From NCBI GenBank assembly GCA_003993805.1, contig RSEF01000004.1, forward strand, positions 20,339,437-20,403,436: a stretch of DNA of 64,000 nucleotides, given 5' to 3'. This DNA comes from Himantopus leucocephalus (lineage: Eukaryota; Chordata; Aves; Charadriiformes; Recurvirostridae). This document shows positions 24,001 through 37,272 of the stretch, one piece after another. The notes below the pieces were generated by a model. It worked only from the letters and a program-made list of their open reading frames with translations. It did no database searches and was not told the DNA's origin. Each line of letters starts with the position of its first letter. Positions within the stretch are counted from its first letter, which is position 1. The translations under genes were made by a program, and so were the position numbers.

Positions 24001-27000
24001 ATTGTTAATTTCCTGCTTCATTTTCATAAAAACAAAACTAAAACCCCCTTTTTGTGTGTTTTTTTGGCTCTTTACATTGGGATCAGCATAGTAATAGGTC
24101 TTGATTACGTAGTATACAACACATTTGATCTTTGTATATCTTGGTTTTAACAAATAATATTTATTCATACTATATAGTATATGTTTTTGCAAATATGTGA
24201 CATTAATCTGATAATATCATGTTCTTCCTGAAAAAAGATATCCCTGAGTTGTCTTCATGACATTAAAATCAAATTTGATAGTATGAGCCAAAATACACAT
24301 AGGTCTTCTGCCCAGGAGATGGTTGGGCTTTAGCAGGAGGCCCTTAAAATTGCATTTGAAGAGTTTTGTGCCATAACTCTGTACTCCTACAAATTCTGCT
24401 TGTAAAATGTGACTGTCTACCTACCATGTAAAGCTCTGAATGTGAATTTATTAAAGCTTATGCCAGTGTGATTCAAAACAGTTGTTCAAAGGCCCCGTTG
24501 TTTAGAGCAGGAACTTGCTGTTGCTTTGATTGACTGTATAAACCTAAGCATGTATATGTAACCTCCCCGAGGTTAGAGAAGTCCTTATGTGATTTAGAAA
24601 AGTAAAGATTGAAACCCCAGTCAGAAGTCTTGAGGCTATGGTGCAGTAAGTTTTAAAGATCTATTATCTATTTTCACATACAGCTGTTCTGACAGTAAGT
24701 GGAGCATGCTGTGCTGTAAGTCTTAAGATGACATGTTGGTACATCACTCTGCTGATTTCTTAATTCATTTTTTAAATTCTTTACCAGCTAACTTTGTTCA
24801 CTTTTAGCGCTTTGAGAACACAGAAAGAAAGATAGCCCATCGTTTTTGTTTTGATTACGTGATCACATGGTAGGTTTCTTCTGAGGTAGTTCCTTTGCAG
24901 AATTCTGGTAGCATCAAGGAGCCAAAATCTGACTGATACACAGGTAGCTGTGAGTTATTGCACTGCCAGCTTTCCACTGGTGTAAAAGCAGCATGGCAGG
25001 GGCATAAGCATTTGTGGAAGGAAGCACAGTTGTGCTCTGCTGATTCTTGTCTGGACAAGGATCTGTAAGGATCTTGGAGGAGCTGTATCTAGCTAGTCTA
25101 TGTATAAGCAGCACCCAGAGTCATCTAGCTTGCACCATGGCTGCTATTTCACACTTGTGTGTTCCACAGAGTATCAAAAAAGCCAAAAATGCAGTATCAA
25201 AATAGAAGCTAAGGCGGTCTGTTAATTCTGTACCGTGTATTACAGTGACTGCAAGGTTAAGTTGTCTTTTCCTTATGAATGAGTTAGTTTGCATTTTTGT
25301 GTCTATATTAATTGAATATATTATTTATGTATCATTTGCTTTTCAACTATGTCCTGGTTTTGTTTTCAGGCATTTACTTAAGAAATGTAGCAGTAGTCTT
25401 AGAAAACGAAACAAGAAACATCTATCTTAATTCACTTACTGAACAGGGAAAATGTCAAAGGGTTTAACTCACTTTTGTTATGTGTTAGTTTCTCTGCTTC
25501 TAAAGATGCTGAGGAAAGAGAACACATAGTTATGAGCATTCTCATTTTTCCTAATAGCTGACCTGTTCAGAAAGATTTTGTTTCTAGAAGATTTAACAGT
25601 GCAGTTCCTTGGGACCAGTTATTAAGCAGATCAATAGAGCTACTGTAAAACAAGGGCAAGGGACTATACAAAGCTACATCTGCTGACAGGTTTGGGAATA
25701 GAATAAAAATAGTTTTTTTCAAACAAAAGTCCTTTTTGTTTGAAGCACTGGCTGGAGGGAGTCATTTGGGAAGTGAAAATCCATGAATTTGCTGACATTT
25801 TTAAGATAACTACATTTACTGTCCACAGTCTTCATTTTCAATGAGACCCTACTTCTTAAAAATAAATAATAATGATTAAAAAAAAAATCCGCAAGATCTT
25901 TCAGAGATATCAATTTCATACCAAGCCTGTTTATTCGAGACAATCCAGCAGTGTCTATCATAGCTGGTTTGCTGATTAAATCGTGCTTTTTTCATATTTA
26001 AAGATACAGGTATTTGATAAACATCTTAGTTGAATAGGGTGGTGATCCTGGACAAAAAACAATGCAGAAATTTTGAACTGTAAAGGAATTCAAACAGAGC
26101 AAGTGATTTGAAAGCAAACTTGGGAAGGAATTAGTGTGTTTGCAGTGTGAAAAGAGCACGGATACTCTTCCATGGTCAGGCCTCTGAGTGTTGTGTGCAT
26201 GCCTTTTGATTTGCTGTTTGATTAAATGATCACATGTGACAACTGCTCAGGAATGTAGCAGGTACGTATGAAAAACAGGTATCTTAGATGTTGGTAGCTA
26301 CGTGCTACCCTTTTGCCTTTCTTTCCCTTGTCTCCCACCAGGCATTCTTAAGCCTAGAGCTTAGCAGAGGCTCTCAGATGGAGGTCTGGGTTTCTGTGAG
26401 CTGAGCCAAATCCAGAGCTTTGCACTTCTCTGAGGGTAGCAGCCGTCTCTCCCTGTGCTGCTCCTGCTCCATCTGCTCCGCTGGGGCAGCACAGAAGAGA
26501 CAAACCTCGAGGAATCAGAGGTGACCTGATCCAAATAGGTCCTGAGTGAGCAAAGAAGGCTCAGTTGGGAGGAAGATGACACTGAGACCAAGAAGGGATG
26601 TCTGAGGAGGATAAAATTAAAGCTTAGAGGGCAAGGAGGAGACAGGGCTGCGGATTTTTTTATTTTGTTTTATTTTTTCTCCTGGGTTTTTCTGTTGAGA
26701 TTTGGAGCTCTGTGTGAAATGTGGTGGCAGCCCAAATACGCATTTGCAAGGATTTCTCAGAGCCCAGTGGGAGTGAGATGTGGGCATGGAAGTGTGCTGG
26801 GCTTTCACAGTTGATGCCTGAACAGAACATGTTCAGACTGACTCTTCTGAAAGCTTATAGCCTGATTAGACTCTGGAGGATTTTCCTGGGAATGTCTTGT
26901 ATAGAGACTGTTGGCCATCAAACAGGACATCCCTTCTCTTAGGGTGAAAAGAAGAGGGCAGAAGGAAGGAAATTTCTTTTTTCCCCATTCTCTTCAACCA

Positions 27001-27304
27001 TTCTGTGAGAATGCCTGAGGTTTGTAACATAGATCCTTCTCCCTTCCTGTCTTCCAAAATTAAAATGCTCTAATTAAGATAATTAACTAGTATCTCAGCT
27101 TTGATTTCACCTAACGGATCAATCAGTAGAAAATCATAAGCATATGAAACCAGAGCCTTATAAAGAACAGCCTTGATAGGAGATGATATTACCTATATGT
27201 ACACTGTATTTCTTCTGGTTGGGAAATACAGTAACAATCAGCAATAGAATGTTTTTTTTCCTGTTTAATCCAACTTTTCAAGATACAACTCCTTTTCCTG
27301 TCAG

Positions 27305-27365
27305 AATAGTCTGTAATATTAAAGTCTGTAAATATTACTCCTGCAATAGTCTGTAAATATTATTA
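27305..27365 (+). repeat. Short imperfect direct repeats (agtctgtaaatatta)
   Basis: Three copies of a word based on agtctgtaaatatta occur in 61 bases, two of them preceded by 'aat'. Probably local slippage. Confidence 0.65.
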
Positions 27366-28379
27366 AAAGTAGTGTTAATTTAAGTGGAGTAGTGGCTTAT
27401 GGTGCCCCATCCAAGTGGTTAAATCATGCACTGAGTGCCCTACAGAGAGGAGACTGCTAGTTGTCCATAGAGACCCAGTTACTCTTCCCATGTGCAAGGC
27501 CTGAGTGTGGGATGGGTGACAATCTTGCCCAAATCATGTCCTACTGTCTTATTCTGTCTGGGTGGAATACCCCCCTACCCCCATACCGGGGATCTAGGTC
27601 TGTGTGCACTGAATGGCAGAGCCACTGTGTTGTGTGAGGTGGGACTAAAGGCAGAGAAAGCATGTGGTTAGCGTCCCCTCCACCCCAACACCAGCAAAAT
27701 TTTGATCCCTTCCATCCCCAGTTCTTCCCACCCTGCACCTTCATCTCACAGCTGTGTCCCCCATGCACTGTTGCTGTCTGGAGGAGCAAGCTGGTACCCT
27801 CACTGTTGTTTCTTCTGCACCTTCTTCCAGCCATCCAGGTCTCTCCACTGCACTCCCTCCCTCCCACAGATAAGCTGGGAGATCCCCTTTCTTCCCACAG
27901 GAGACCAAACCCCATACACTATTCCCTTCCCTTCAAGAGACAGACTCACTGTGTAAATGACCCCAGACTCGGTGCTGGAAAATCATTTCCTCCCAGCAGT
28001 GCAGACTGTAATACCAAAAGCTTCATGTTCCTGCACAGAAATCCATGAAGCAACAATTTTCACTAGGAAATGAAGAGAAACTGGGGTTATATTCTTTAGC
28101 ACCTGCCTTCCTCTGCAGCATAAGGGATACAGCTCCACAGCTATTTCAGCCATACGTGCCTGTATGAAAGGAGGCAGGATTTGCATCTATTACAATCATT
28201 TTGTACTAATCTGCAGGGAATATTACAGACAAATTGTCTGACATTTAGGTTTAGAAGTAGTTCCCTAAATACCCTAAGTGTATTACCACTAATGCTTTGA
28301 TGCTAATTTGGTATGTTGTTAATATCCCTGCTTCTCTCAGGGATAATGGTGAAATGCTGTACTTCAGAGACTTGAGGCT

Positions 28380-28425
28380 GGGATCTGGTGTTTAGCTGGT
28401 GTAAATCCACAGTTATTTTGCCTTT
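28380..28425. repeat. Possible ancient palindromic repeat fragment
   Basis: The words gggatctggtg and tagctggtgtaaatccaca recall a sauropsid repeat with GGATCTGG and CTGGTGTAAATCAGCATAGC flanking a CCATTGACTTCAATGG centre. The centre itself is not preserved here. Confidence 0.35.
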
Positions 28426-31400
28426 TGTATGATTAATCCAGATTTAAGTCGGTGAAGCAGAGAACAGTTTATTCACGCAGTTCTGTCTTTTCTTTTAATG
28501 GACCTGGATCTGTTGCGTTCTTTTTATTACAAGAAAGTAGTAAAAAAGAAACACTCCAGTACGTCCTGGCTGACAGTTGTTCAAGGGCATTAGCTAATTT
28601 ACGATGATTGAGGAATGCCTCAAATTGTCTTGCACCAGTAAAACTTTCTCTGAAAGTGGCGACCGTTGTGCGAGGATGTCCAGGGCACGCGTCTTTAGTG
28701 CTTCACTAGGACTAAGCTGTCGTTAACAAATACAACCATCACTTCAACTGCCAGAGATGCGCGGCTGTACTGAAGTTGGCTAAAGGATCTCTTGTTTGAT
28801 TCCTAGATTTACTGCATTTGACTTGTGTCTGAGAAATGGGCACAGGTTTGTTTCTGCAAAAATGAAGTTCACCCCATGGGACAGAAAGTGGAAAAGATGG
28901 TCTTAGTGGAGAGCAGGGGATTAGGGCTGTTGATAAGAGCTGTGGGTTTTTCTGCTTTGCTGTAGTTCTCCTAACCTTGGCCAGGAGTTTATGTCCTCTT
29001 TTAAAGTAAGGACAGTACTTCTCTAGTTTCCAGGAATGTTGTGACAATAAAATCAACTGGTATTGGGGAGATGCCCTGAGAAGGGCAAGAAGGAGTACAG
29101 CTTTGACCAGGATTTTTTCCTTAGGGGCCTTACCTTTTGGGTTCGGAGCCTGACTGCAAACACAAAGACGTTCGACTGCACAGTCCACAGACATATGCTA
29201 TTGTGCATTGTAAGTCAGGCAATATTAATGTTCCAGAAAAGAGAACCACAGGGCAAAGTTTGCACCATTTTCCGTGCTTGTTAGAAACACTGTCACTGGA
29301 AGGAATGCATGTTCTGCCATTTTACATTCTCTCTACAGTGTTTGTCATATGAATGAATTACTAGGCTGTGAATGCCTCATATATTCTGTAAATTACAGAG
29401 TAGAAACATTCGGCACTACTATTTTGACCTTTTCAGCATTCTGTGATTTGCTGGGCATGCCATTCCACATCTCTTGTTTACGGCCTTGCTAAAATGTAGG
29501 GATGGAGCAGAGTGGGCAACCAGTCAAAGTATACCGGGCTGCGAAAGGTCAGGGTCATGCATCACAGTGCTGCTGTTCAGTGGGCAGGGAAGATTAAAAT
29601 CTAGACTAACCATTCCCATGATTTTTCCTTCGTCAATGAAAAATAATACAAAATTGTACTTTGTAATCTGTTCCAAAGGCAATAGTGCAGAAAATGAAGA
29701 GTGATGGTATAATTTTTATTTCTTAGAATTTCAATATCGTAATGTCATGATCTTAGAGGGTGCGAAAATCAAAGCTGTCACAGTCCTTCAGAAGAAATGA
29801 GATGGAATTCCACTCACCAATATTTGCTTCATTTAATCCATGTTTGACAAATGTTGCTCTTAACTTCATCGTCGATACCCTTGCTTTGTCTCTATCCTAC
29901 AGAAACAAATAGCTTGTATTAGGTAATTGAACTTTGACCATTAAAACTAGGTTGATTTACTGTACTCATATTAGACATTTCAGTCCAATGAAGACCAAAT
30001 GAAAGAGAATCGAAGCAAGATTTCTCTTAAAATGAAGACATACCTTTATTACTTACTAAAGATACATGTTACATGACTTCTCAGTACCCCAATCAGCTGG
30101 AAAGTAAAAATATAGAAAGCAGTAATTTGTGGAAAGGCAGCAGAGGCACACTGTTTTCTACCACACATTTTTAGTTTAACAAACCGGTCTCACAGTAAAT
30201 GATGACTGTAACTTTCTAGTACTGAGTATATTTTTGTTATCTGCTTATACCATGTGGGAAGCTTATTAATTTTAACAGGCTTGGCCCTCGTCCCATGCAC
30301 AAATGAATATGATTAGTCATGAAAACATCCACTGAGATTTCTTTGGTGCACAGTCTGGTGTGTAGTTACTTCAGGTCAGAGGAGCATAGGAATAAACACT
30401 TAATTTTTTGAGCAATGCTTTATATTGCTCAAATACAAATTTCAGTGGTAGTCTTGCACACTGCATTAATTAAAAGGCATAAGTAAATTTCATTTTATAT
30501 CTAGCAGAGTCTAATATGCAAGTGAGCTGCATATGCCGCTGCTATAATCTCAGTGCTGAAGTTTGCAAACGGTGCTGCGTGCTTTGCTGGTCAAACGTTA
30601 CGTAACTCTTTGCAAACTCAAAGCATTTTCCACATTTCTCTGATCAAACTCGGTGGTTTGAATTGAGAATTTAAATACGTAAGATACAGTAATTTATTAA
30701 AAAAACCCCACCAACTGGTGTGTTAAGTGTGCTTTTTCACTGCTAGTGAGCTGAGCGAAGAGTAGCAAGTAATGTATTCTGTGCATTTTGTCCCTTTTTA
30801 TGAAGGGAAAGATTGTCCATGTGGATTTTTCCTCAGATACGTTCTCTAAACGCTTCTGGACTTGACACGCTATTTTGAATGGTTTGTTGCTAAGCCCTGA
30901 ATATGCAGGATTTGAAAAGTAAAGCTGCTTTGATTGGACAGGCTGATCAAATCAAGCTTTCTGTTTCCTGATTACATTACTGTTAACTCTTTTTAATGAT
31001 TTCCTGATCTGCATTGATGAATTTGGAATCAAATTTATAGATAATATTCTGCAGCCTATCATTCAAATCGTTGATATTAAATAACATTGCAGGCAGCAAA
31101 CTGCTTTGCTGGAACATTGAGCCCTTGCCCCAATGAAGTGAATGCATATAGAGTAAGCAGAGGGTTTCATTTGTAAGTGCAGTGGATATTTGTGGTTTAA
31201 TTTCACACGAATTCATCTCCCTTTCATACTTTGCTCACTTTGAAAACTAAGTTGTAGAGACTGCACTGTATGCAATAAGAAATCTGCTTTCTTAAAGTTC
31301 ATTGACCAAGAGCTTCTGTTTAGGATTGCGGGTTTAGCTTTTCTGACTATCATCTGGCAAAGCGAGTGGTGTGTAGATATGAAATTGTTATTCAGGCAGT

Positions 31401-32502
31401 GGGCACGTTGCCTCGGAGAAAAGGGATCTGTTGCATTTGAGCAGTTGTTCAGATGCAGGCAAGCATACTACTTCTCTCAGTTTCAGAATTTCAAACCCCA
31501 GCATCTCACAATGCAGCACATCCCTTCACAGCCTGACCTCTCTCTTATGAAACTCCTCTTCAGTCAGAAGACTCTTAAACAAACTTGTGATTTCAAACAC
31601 CTTAATTTTCAGGAAGTATTTGGGGTTATGAGCTGTAATTTTGCCTGTAAAAAAAACCAACCAAACAAACAAACAGGGAATCCACAGACAAATTACAACA
31701 TGTAGTGTATAAAAACAGGCATGGTTGTCTTAGATTATTTTAAGAATAGCTATTTAAGAAGAGACATCAATAAGTCCTGCATGGGAATTTGCAAGCATCT
31801 TGTTTTCTGTGCTAATTCTTTATCAGGGCCTTTGTTCACACCTGTCTTGTACAATATTCTGTGCCAATTGTGTAGTGGGGTGTCTTACCAATGTTTTTGC
31901 AAAAATGACCTTGCATATTCTTTTTTTCCTCTGTGATGTAAGGCTCCTCTATAACTAACTTGTAAATATGGGTGTATGTCATTGTCTTGTTTCCTGTTCC
32001 ATAGTTATTTACCTTACAGTCTCAAGCAATGAAATCCCCTTCAGAGTTTCCGTTCATCTTGTTTCTAAGACCACATTAATTAAAATTACAAAAACCTCTT
32101 CATTGAGAGAGATTTGGGGAGCAGTTAGCATTTTTGAATTGAGATATTGTGATCTTACATACCCATCTCAAAAGTGCATCATATTCACAAAAGTCATTTT
32201 AAATGTTTAGGGAGCTCTGTTATCAGAGGTTCGGTGTATGTTGACTTTTGGCACAGCAAAGATTAAGTGACAAATGGGAGTAGCAGAGGGTCTAAATTGT
32301 GATCAGAGATGCTAAAACAGCATTGACATACCCAGGCCCAGTCTTGTTCACGGTGTTCTGTTTTAAGACAAGATAAGGCTACTTCTGACTAGAGAAGGTG
32401 TGTTTGGTCGTGTGAAGGAGCACCCCTCATTAATGTTTAGAAAAAATGTAGAATAGTAGTCATCTTTTGTGCAAAAAATGACATGACCTGATATCTTTAA
32501 AA

Positions 32503-32621
32503 GACAGGTAGATGTGGTGCTTAGGGACATGGTTTAGTGGTGGTTTTGGCAGTGTTAGGTTGATGGTTGGACTCAATGATCTTAAAGGTCCCTTACAACC
32601 TAGACGGTTCTATGATTCTGT
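32503..32621 (+). mobile_element. CR1 LINE, 5'-truncated 3' end
   Basis: CR1 is the dominant non-LTR retrotransposon of birds; most copies are short 3' fragments left by incomplete reverse transcription. Seen here: a stretch beginning aggtagatgtggtgcttagg, then the hallmark ggttggactcaatgatctt, then caacctagacggttctatga, ending in one and a half units of the ATTCTRTG terminal motif. The copy covers only about the last 120 bases of the element, entirely 3' untranslated region, so it is dead. Orientation is the same as IL1RAPL2. It is the best preserved repeat in the window. No clear target-site duplication is visible, as is usual for CR1. The subfamily cannot be assigned by eye. Confidence 0.93.
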
Positions 32622-33065
32622 GTTTGGCATGGTATTATACACGACTGCCTCTCTAGCATGTCTTTTAACTAAATAAATAAATAATGCAATGATATAAACT
32701 TCCAAAATGAAGTTGGTTTTCTTTTTTTTTTTTTCTTTTTGGACTAATTTAGGGTAGAAGCAGGTCAGGAGAAAGGCATGGAGTCTTCTTGTCACTCAGA
32801 ATAGAAAACAGTTGTCAAAACGTAGTATCTGATCAACATAGCCTGCTGCCAATGTCATCAAAATGATGAAAACTTTAAACAGACCTAGCACTCAAGTATC
32901 AACAAGCGTGTTGTCTTCCTGTAGGAAAGGATGTGTGGCAATGTAGTGTTCCTGCTCTGACACAAGCTAAATTTCAGTCTGTCAAGCCATTGTTCTTCTT
33001 GTGTTCCTGTTTCTGATGGTATGTAGGGTATATTTTGTCTAGATCTTTGGGAATTCTGGAAATAT

Positions 33066-33103
33066 GGGGGGGGGGGGGGNNNNNNNNTTTTTTTTTTTTT
33101 TTT
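33066..33103. other. Assembly gap (8 N) between poly-G and poly-T
   Basis: Fourteen G bases (33066-33079), eight N (33080-33087), then sixteen T (33088-33103). Long homopolymers on both sides probably stopped reads; the real sequence and length here are unknown. Confidence 0.95.
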
Positions 33104-35837
33104 AACAAGACAATAATGAATGATTATGAGATCAAAAGTGGGCAACGGAGCAGCTGGCATGAGTAAAAACTTGTATTTTCTTGCTATGTCCCTGATTGAA
33201 ATCACCAGTTTTCAAAGCCGATGCTGACTCTGCTGAATCTAATTTAGTTCCTGCATCAACTCAGTTGAAGCGTAAGTGTAACTGGGAAGGAAACTGCTGT
33301 TCTCCAATGCAATCTCTCAGCAGAATGCCACATCTGCAGTGTCAGACACATGAGTCCCCACAAACACCTGTTTTAATAAACAGCCAATTTGCTAATGCTC
33401 AGTTATGCCCACAAATAGCATCTGTTTCTGGCCAGTTGTCTACCTGAATATAGCATCCTTCTTAATCAGTGAAAGCCTCTATTGCATAACTAGTCCGACT
33501 CATTTTCCACCCAGAGATGGGAATTACCCGCTCTGCTCTCTACGCTTAATATCCTTCTTGAGGGAATTGGTGGAAAATAGAAAGTCTGCTGGAACAGTCC
33601 CGCCCTCCCTTCCAAGCAAATAAAGCAGTCAGGGCTTTGATATGCACATAAAAATAAATACATGTTTAGAGCTGGGTGTTACTAAAATACCACATTGGGT
33701 GAATGGTAGCACTCAGGGCGTTCCCATGGTGGATATAGCTTTAATGTTGGCTACAGAAAAGTGCCCAAAGCTTTTTAGTGGGGTTGCATGCTGGTGAGAG
33801 AGAAACACAAACACCTTCCTGACACCTGGCAGTCAGAACCACCTTGTCAGCTAACAGGAGCCTGGACAGCTGATCCATGCAAACCTCGCATCACACATTT
33901 CCAGTGTACCAAGTATGTGTCTTGCACTGTTTGCCTATGGGCTTTGAAGAGAGCCTGCCATATGGGCAACAGTAAAGACTTACTCCACTCACTGTTCTTC
34001 CTCAGGAAAATTTTGTATCTTTAGATTGAAATTCCAGGTCTAGTAATGAATTCTGTGTATAAAGCCCTGTTGCTGTGTGTACAGTCTTATGGTGCCAATA
34101 AAGGAGTAAATAAAACTATTACACTATGTAATCTCTAAGTAATATCCTGCCTTCTCCTTTGAAGGAAACAGCCTAGTGGGAAAAATAGTGGTGATAGGGC
34201 TAATCCTTTTTTCTTCCTTCTATGCCCCGCTACTAACTATAGAGATGCAGTAGCAGTGGATTCAATTATTAAACATTTTTTATTGCTTTTCTTATTAAAC
34301 TTTCCTAATGGGGTTACAACTAGAGGCCATTGTACTCAGGCAAGAATAAAGCAACTTCTTCTGACCTCTGCCTACATGTGTAATAATTAATATATTGTCT
34401 GCTATGCAGTTATTACAAGTAATAATAAACTGATGATACAAACAAGCAGGCAGGAGTGAGGGACTGAAGAGACAAAGCAATAAAATAGCAAGATTTTTGC
34501 AACTTTAACCTTTCAGGAGCAGTAAAGCAGCTGACTGTCTACCCAGTCCAATAACCTGAAACAGCATAATACTATAGCCAGGGAGAAGCAAATCTCTAAC
34601 CCAGCAAAAGTGAAGCTGTGATGTAAACCTTAATGTAAATTTTTGTAAGCTAACCTATGCTGCTTGTTAACAAGATGGAATTCCCAAGCCTTTCATCCTC
34701 CATGGTAATTCTGCCCAGCAGATCGTTATTTGATGGTAAGTTAGATCAGTGGAAGCCAATCCAAACTGCTTGTGGTTTAATTTTGTTTTATAGAAATTGA
34801 CCTACTCAAAATGCTGGGAAAACAATGCAGTTCTGCGGCCCCAGATTAAAAAATGTGATGGAGATGATTTTTCACCACTTATTCATTCTTACATTACATT
34901 TTCAAAAAGCAGTATTCATACTGTGCAAACTCCGTCTGCTTAGTGAGAGATGAAGCAACCAGACCCTTAAGCCTCTTCTGCAACAGAGCAACCAGCAGTG
35001 GTGGTAGTTTATGTTTTGAGTCCATAATGCACCGTGACAAGGGAGGTCACTGGATAGAGGTAGGCAAAAATAAAATTAAAATTGAATAAAAACAACTGAA
35101 GCCCTGGGACAAATTTGCAATGTTCTATTTTTATTTTTGAGACATCTGGGCTCACTGGGATTTTCAGAATGTCTCTCACCAAAGTTGCATATTAAGTACC
35201 TTGAAAGCAAGTGATGCAGCACAGAAGGGAGTTGGCTACTCGCTGCGCACTGAGCAGAGATTTTTCATTTCATTCATCATTCACAACGTGCTGCAGTACT
35301 TTCAGAATTTACTGAACTTATCTAATGTAGGGTGGAACAAGACCAAGAGCTCCATTTGCAACGTGCGCTCTGCTATCACTCTACCTCTGAACTGAATGTG
35401 ATAAGGTGGTTGGTAATTGCTGGTTTTAGTAGCGTGGTTAATCCTACAGAATATTGTGTGGGTGTGCACACTGCTTTTTAGGATACACAGAATTATCAGC
35501 TTTCAAAAGTTGCGAACTGGGTATTTATAAATCACAAGACTAACTTACATATCAGATTCAAGGGGGTTTTTGCCTTTTGTTTCTTGTAACTGTAGATTAC
35601 ACTCTACCTGTAAGTACATCATTAGAAGTGCGCTTCAAAAAATAATATCCAGCTTCTCCATTTCCCACAGTGTATCCCATAGTGCACATGTTAATGGATT
35701 TTTCGGCTTTCCAGGTCATCCCACCTCTCACTCCTCACACAGTAAAGAACAGACCGTATAATCATTTACTCAGAGTGGCAGTAGAAAAATGGAGCTGGGT
35801 GTTGCTAGCTTACTAGTAGTTGACCAGCCTTGGGAGC

Positions 35838-35900
35838 TAGGGATGGATGAGCTGATCTCGCAAGACCTTTCCTGGTTCAGTATCCGTTGTGTTATGATTT
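35838..35900 (+). mobile_element. Degraded CR1-like 3' end
   Basis: The segment reads ggatggatgagctgatctcg, then caagacctttcctggttcag, then tatccgttgtgttatgattt. The order matches the CR1 3' end (GATGATCTC, GAGGTCCCTTCCAACC, ATTCTATGATT), but with many substitutions. It looks like a much older insertion than the one at 32.5 kb. A chance match to so short and degenerate a pattern remains possible. Confidence 0.5.
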
Positions 35901-37247
35901 AAGGAGCTGGAGATTTTAAAACGATTGAGACTTATGGTGAAATCTGAAGACACTGATGAATTTAGCAGTGTACATAATCTTCCCTCTCCCTATTTTCTGT
36001 AGACCATTTAATTGCAGTTAATTTAAATTCCATAATCAAATTATTAAAATGGCTTTCATTTGTCTGCTTCTTAAGTATGCTTCTGATCTTTTAGCATGCT
36101 TTTAGCATGTATGAGTCTGTGTGGTCAGAGAGATGTAATCACTTGCAGTGAGCAAAATTATTGAAGCTTTTATGATTTCCATCCTTAGGTCCCTTAAATG
36201 TTTATGATCTCTAAGGAATATAAGGAAATCATGAAACATGTAGGTATGGCTGGAAACTTTTCAACCTTTGAGCCGTGGAGTTTGGGTGAATTAAGTCATT
36301 TTGCATTTGTCTTTTACTAGCAAGTAAGCCAGACTGCAGGAAGTGACAAGTATATTTTCTGATATCATAGGGCTTGGCTTTAGGGACTGAGTGTTTGAGC
36401 TTAAAGCATTTCAGATGCTTGGGATTTCCAACATTGCAGTTCCAGTCATCCATAGGAGATGGACAAAGCAAACAGAAGAAAACTATTGTTCAGTGGCCTA
36501 AAAGAGAAAGCTGTGCCTGTGCACAAGCAAGGCTTACTGGTGTATGTGGCTGGTTGGGTTCATTGGTTTGGAGGTTCATATTTGTTGCTTGAGCCCGGTG
36601 AACACTGTTGAAATTGCTTTTAACTGCACCAAACCAAAGGCCTGAAACCAATTTACGTTTCTATCACTGTGATATTGAGACTGTTCATCTCAGACTGTTT
36701 CTGGCCTGCTTTTCAGAGCTCCTGCATTACAGAGCATTTCTTCTTGTCATACTGCAAGAGGGCAGGGGAAGGGCAGCTCCTAGGAGCAGGAAAAGCTCAC
36801 TTAAACAAGCTTCTGTTTGTTTCAGTCATCTCTGAAGATCACTTTTCCCTTCTTTGCTTGCCACTTTTGGAGAAGTCACTGAGTTGTAGATCTTGCTTGC
36901 AGAGGAAAAGGTGAGGATTTGCACAGTCACTTGGCACCCTCAGTGCCTGCTCTGCTCTGACCAAGCACCTGAATCACTGCAATCATCGAGTGCACACGAT
37001 GTACACATTATCTTTTGTAAAGTGATGGAGTTGTTGCTACAGAGAATGAGGAAATAACTGTGTTCTCCCATGACTTCCAAAGAGCCACTTCCAGACCATG
37101 CTCAGGTACAGTCTTGCAGCCACGGCAGGCACTTACAACTGAAGTAACAATATCAGTCTCTGTAATCTGCTCTCAATCACTATGTGCTCAGTGTCTGGAC
37201 TACCTAAATTACAGATAGACAGAACTAACTTCAGATTATTCAGTGGT

Positions 37248-37272
37248 NTTTTTTTTTTTTTTTTTTTTTTTT
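37248..37272. other. Single N followed by 24-T homopolymer
   Basis: The N at 37248 is followed by an unbroken run of 24 T (37249-37272). Homopolymer length is probably not reliable. It could be the poly-A tail of a minus-strand retrocopy, but no gene-like sequence lies next to it. Confidence 0.85.

Noticed and set aside
27541..28048. Paired 124- and 128-codon open frames on opposite strands in a C/T-rich, less AT-rich stretch
   Set aside because: They overlap almost completely, neither resembles a known protein, and there are no convincing exon boundaries. Base composition explains both.
28739..29194. Longest open frame in the window, 151 codons on the minus strand
   Set aside because: The translation has no recognisable domain or family resemblance, overlaps open frames on the other strand, and has no evident promoter, splice or polyadenylation context. 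In 64 kb, one frame of this length by chance is not surprising.
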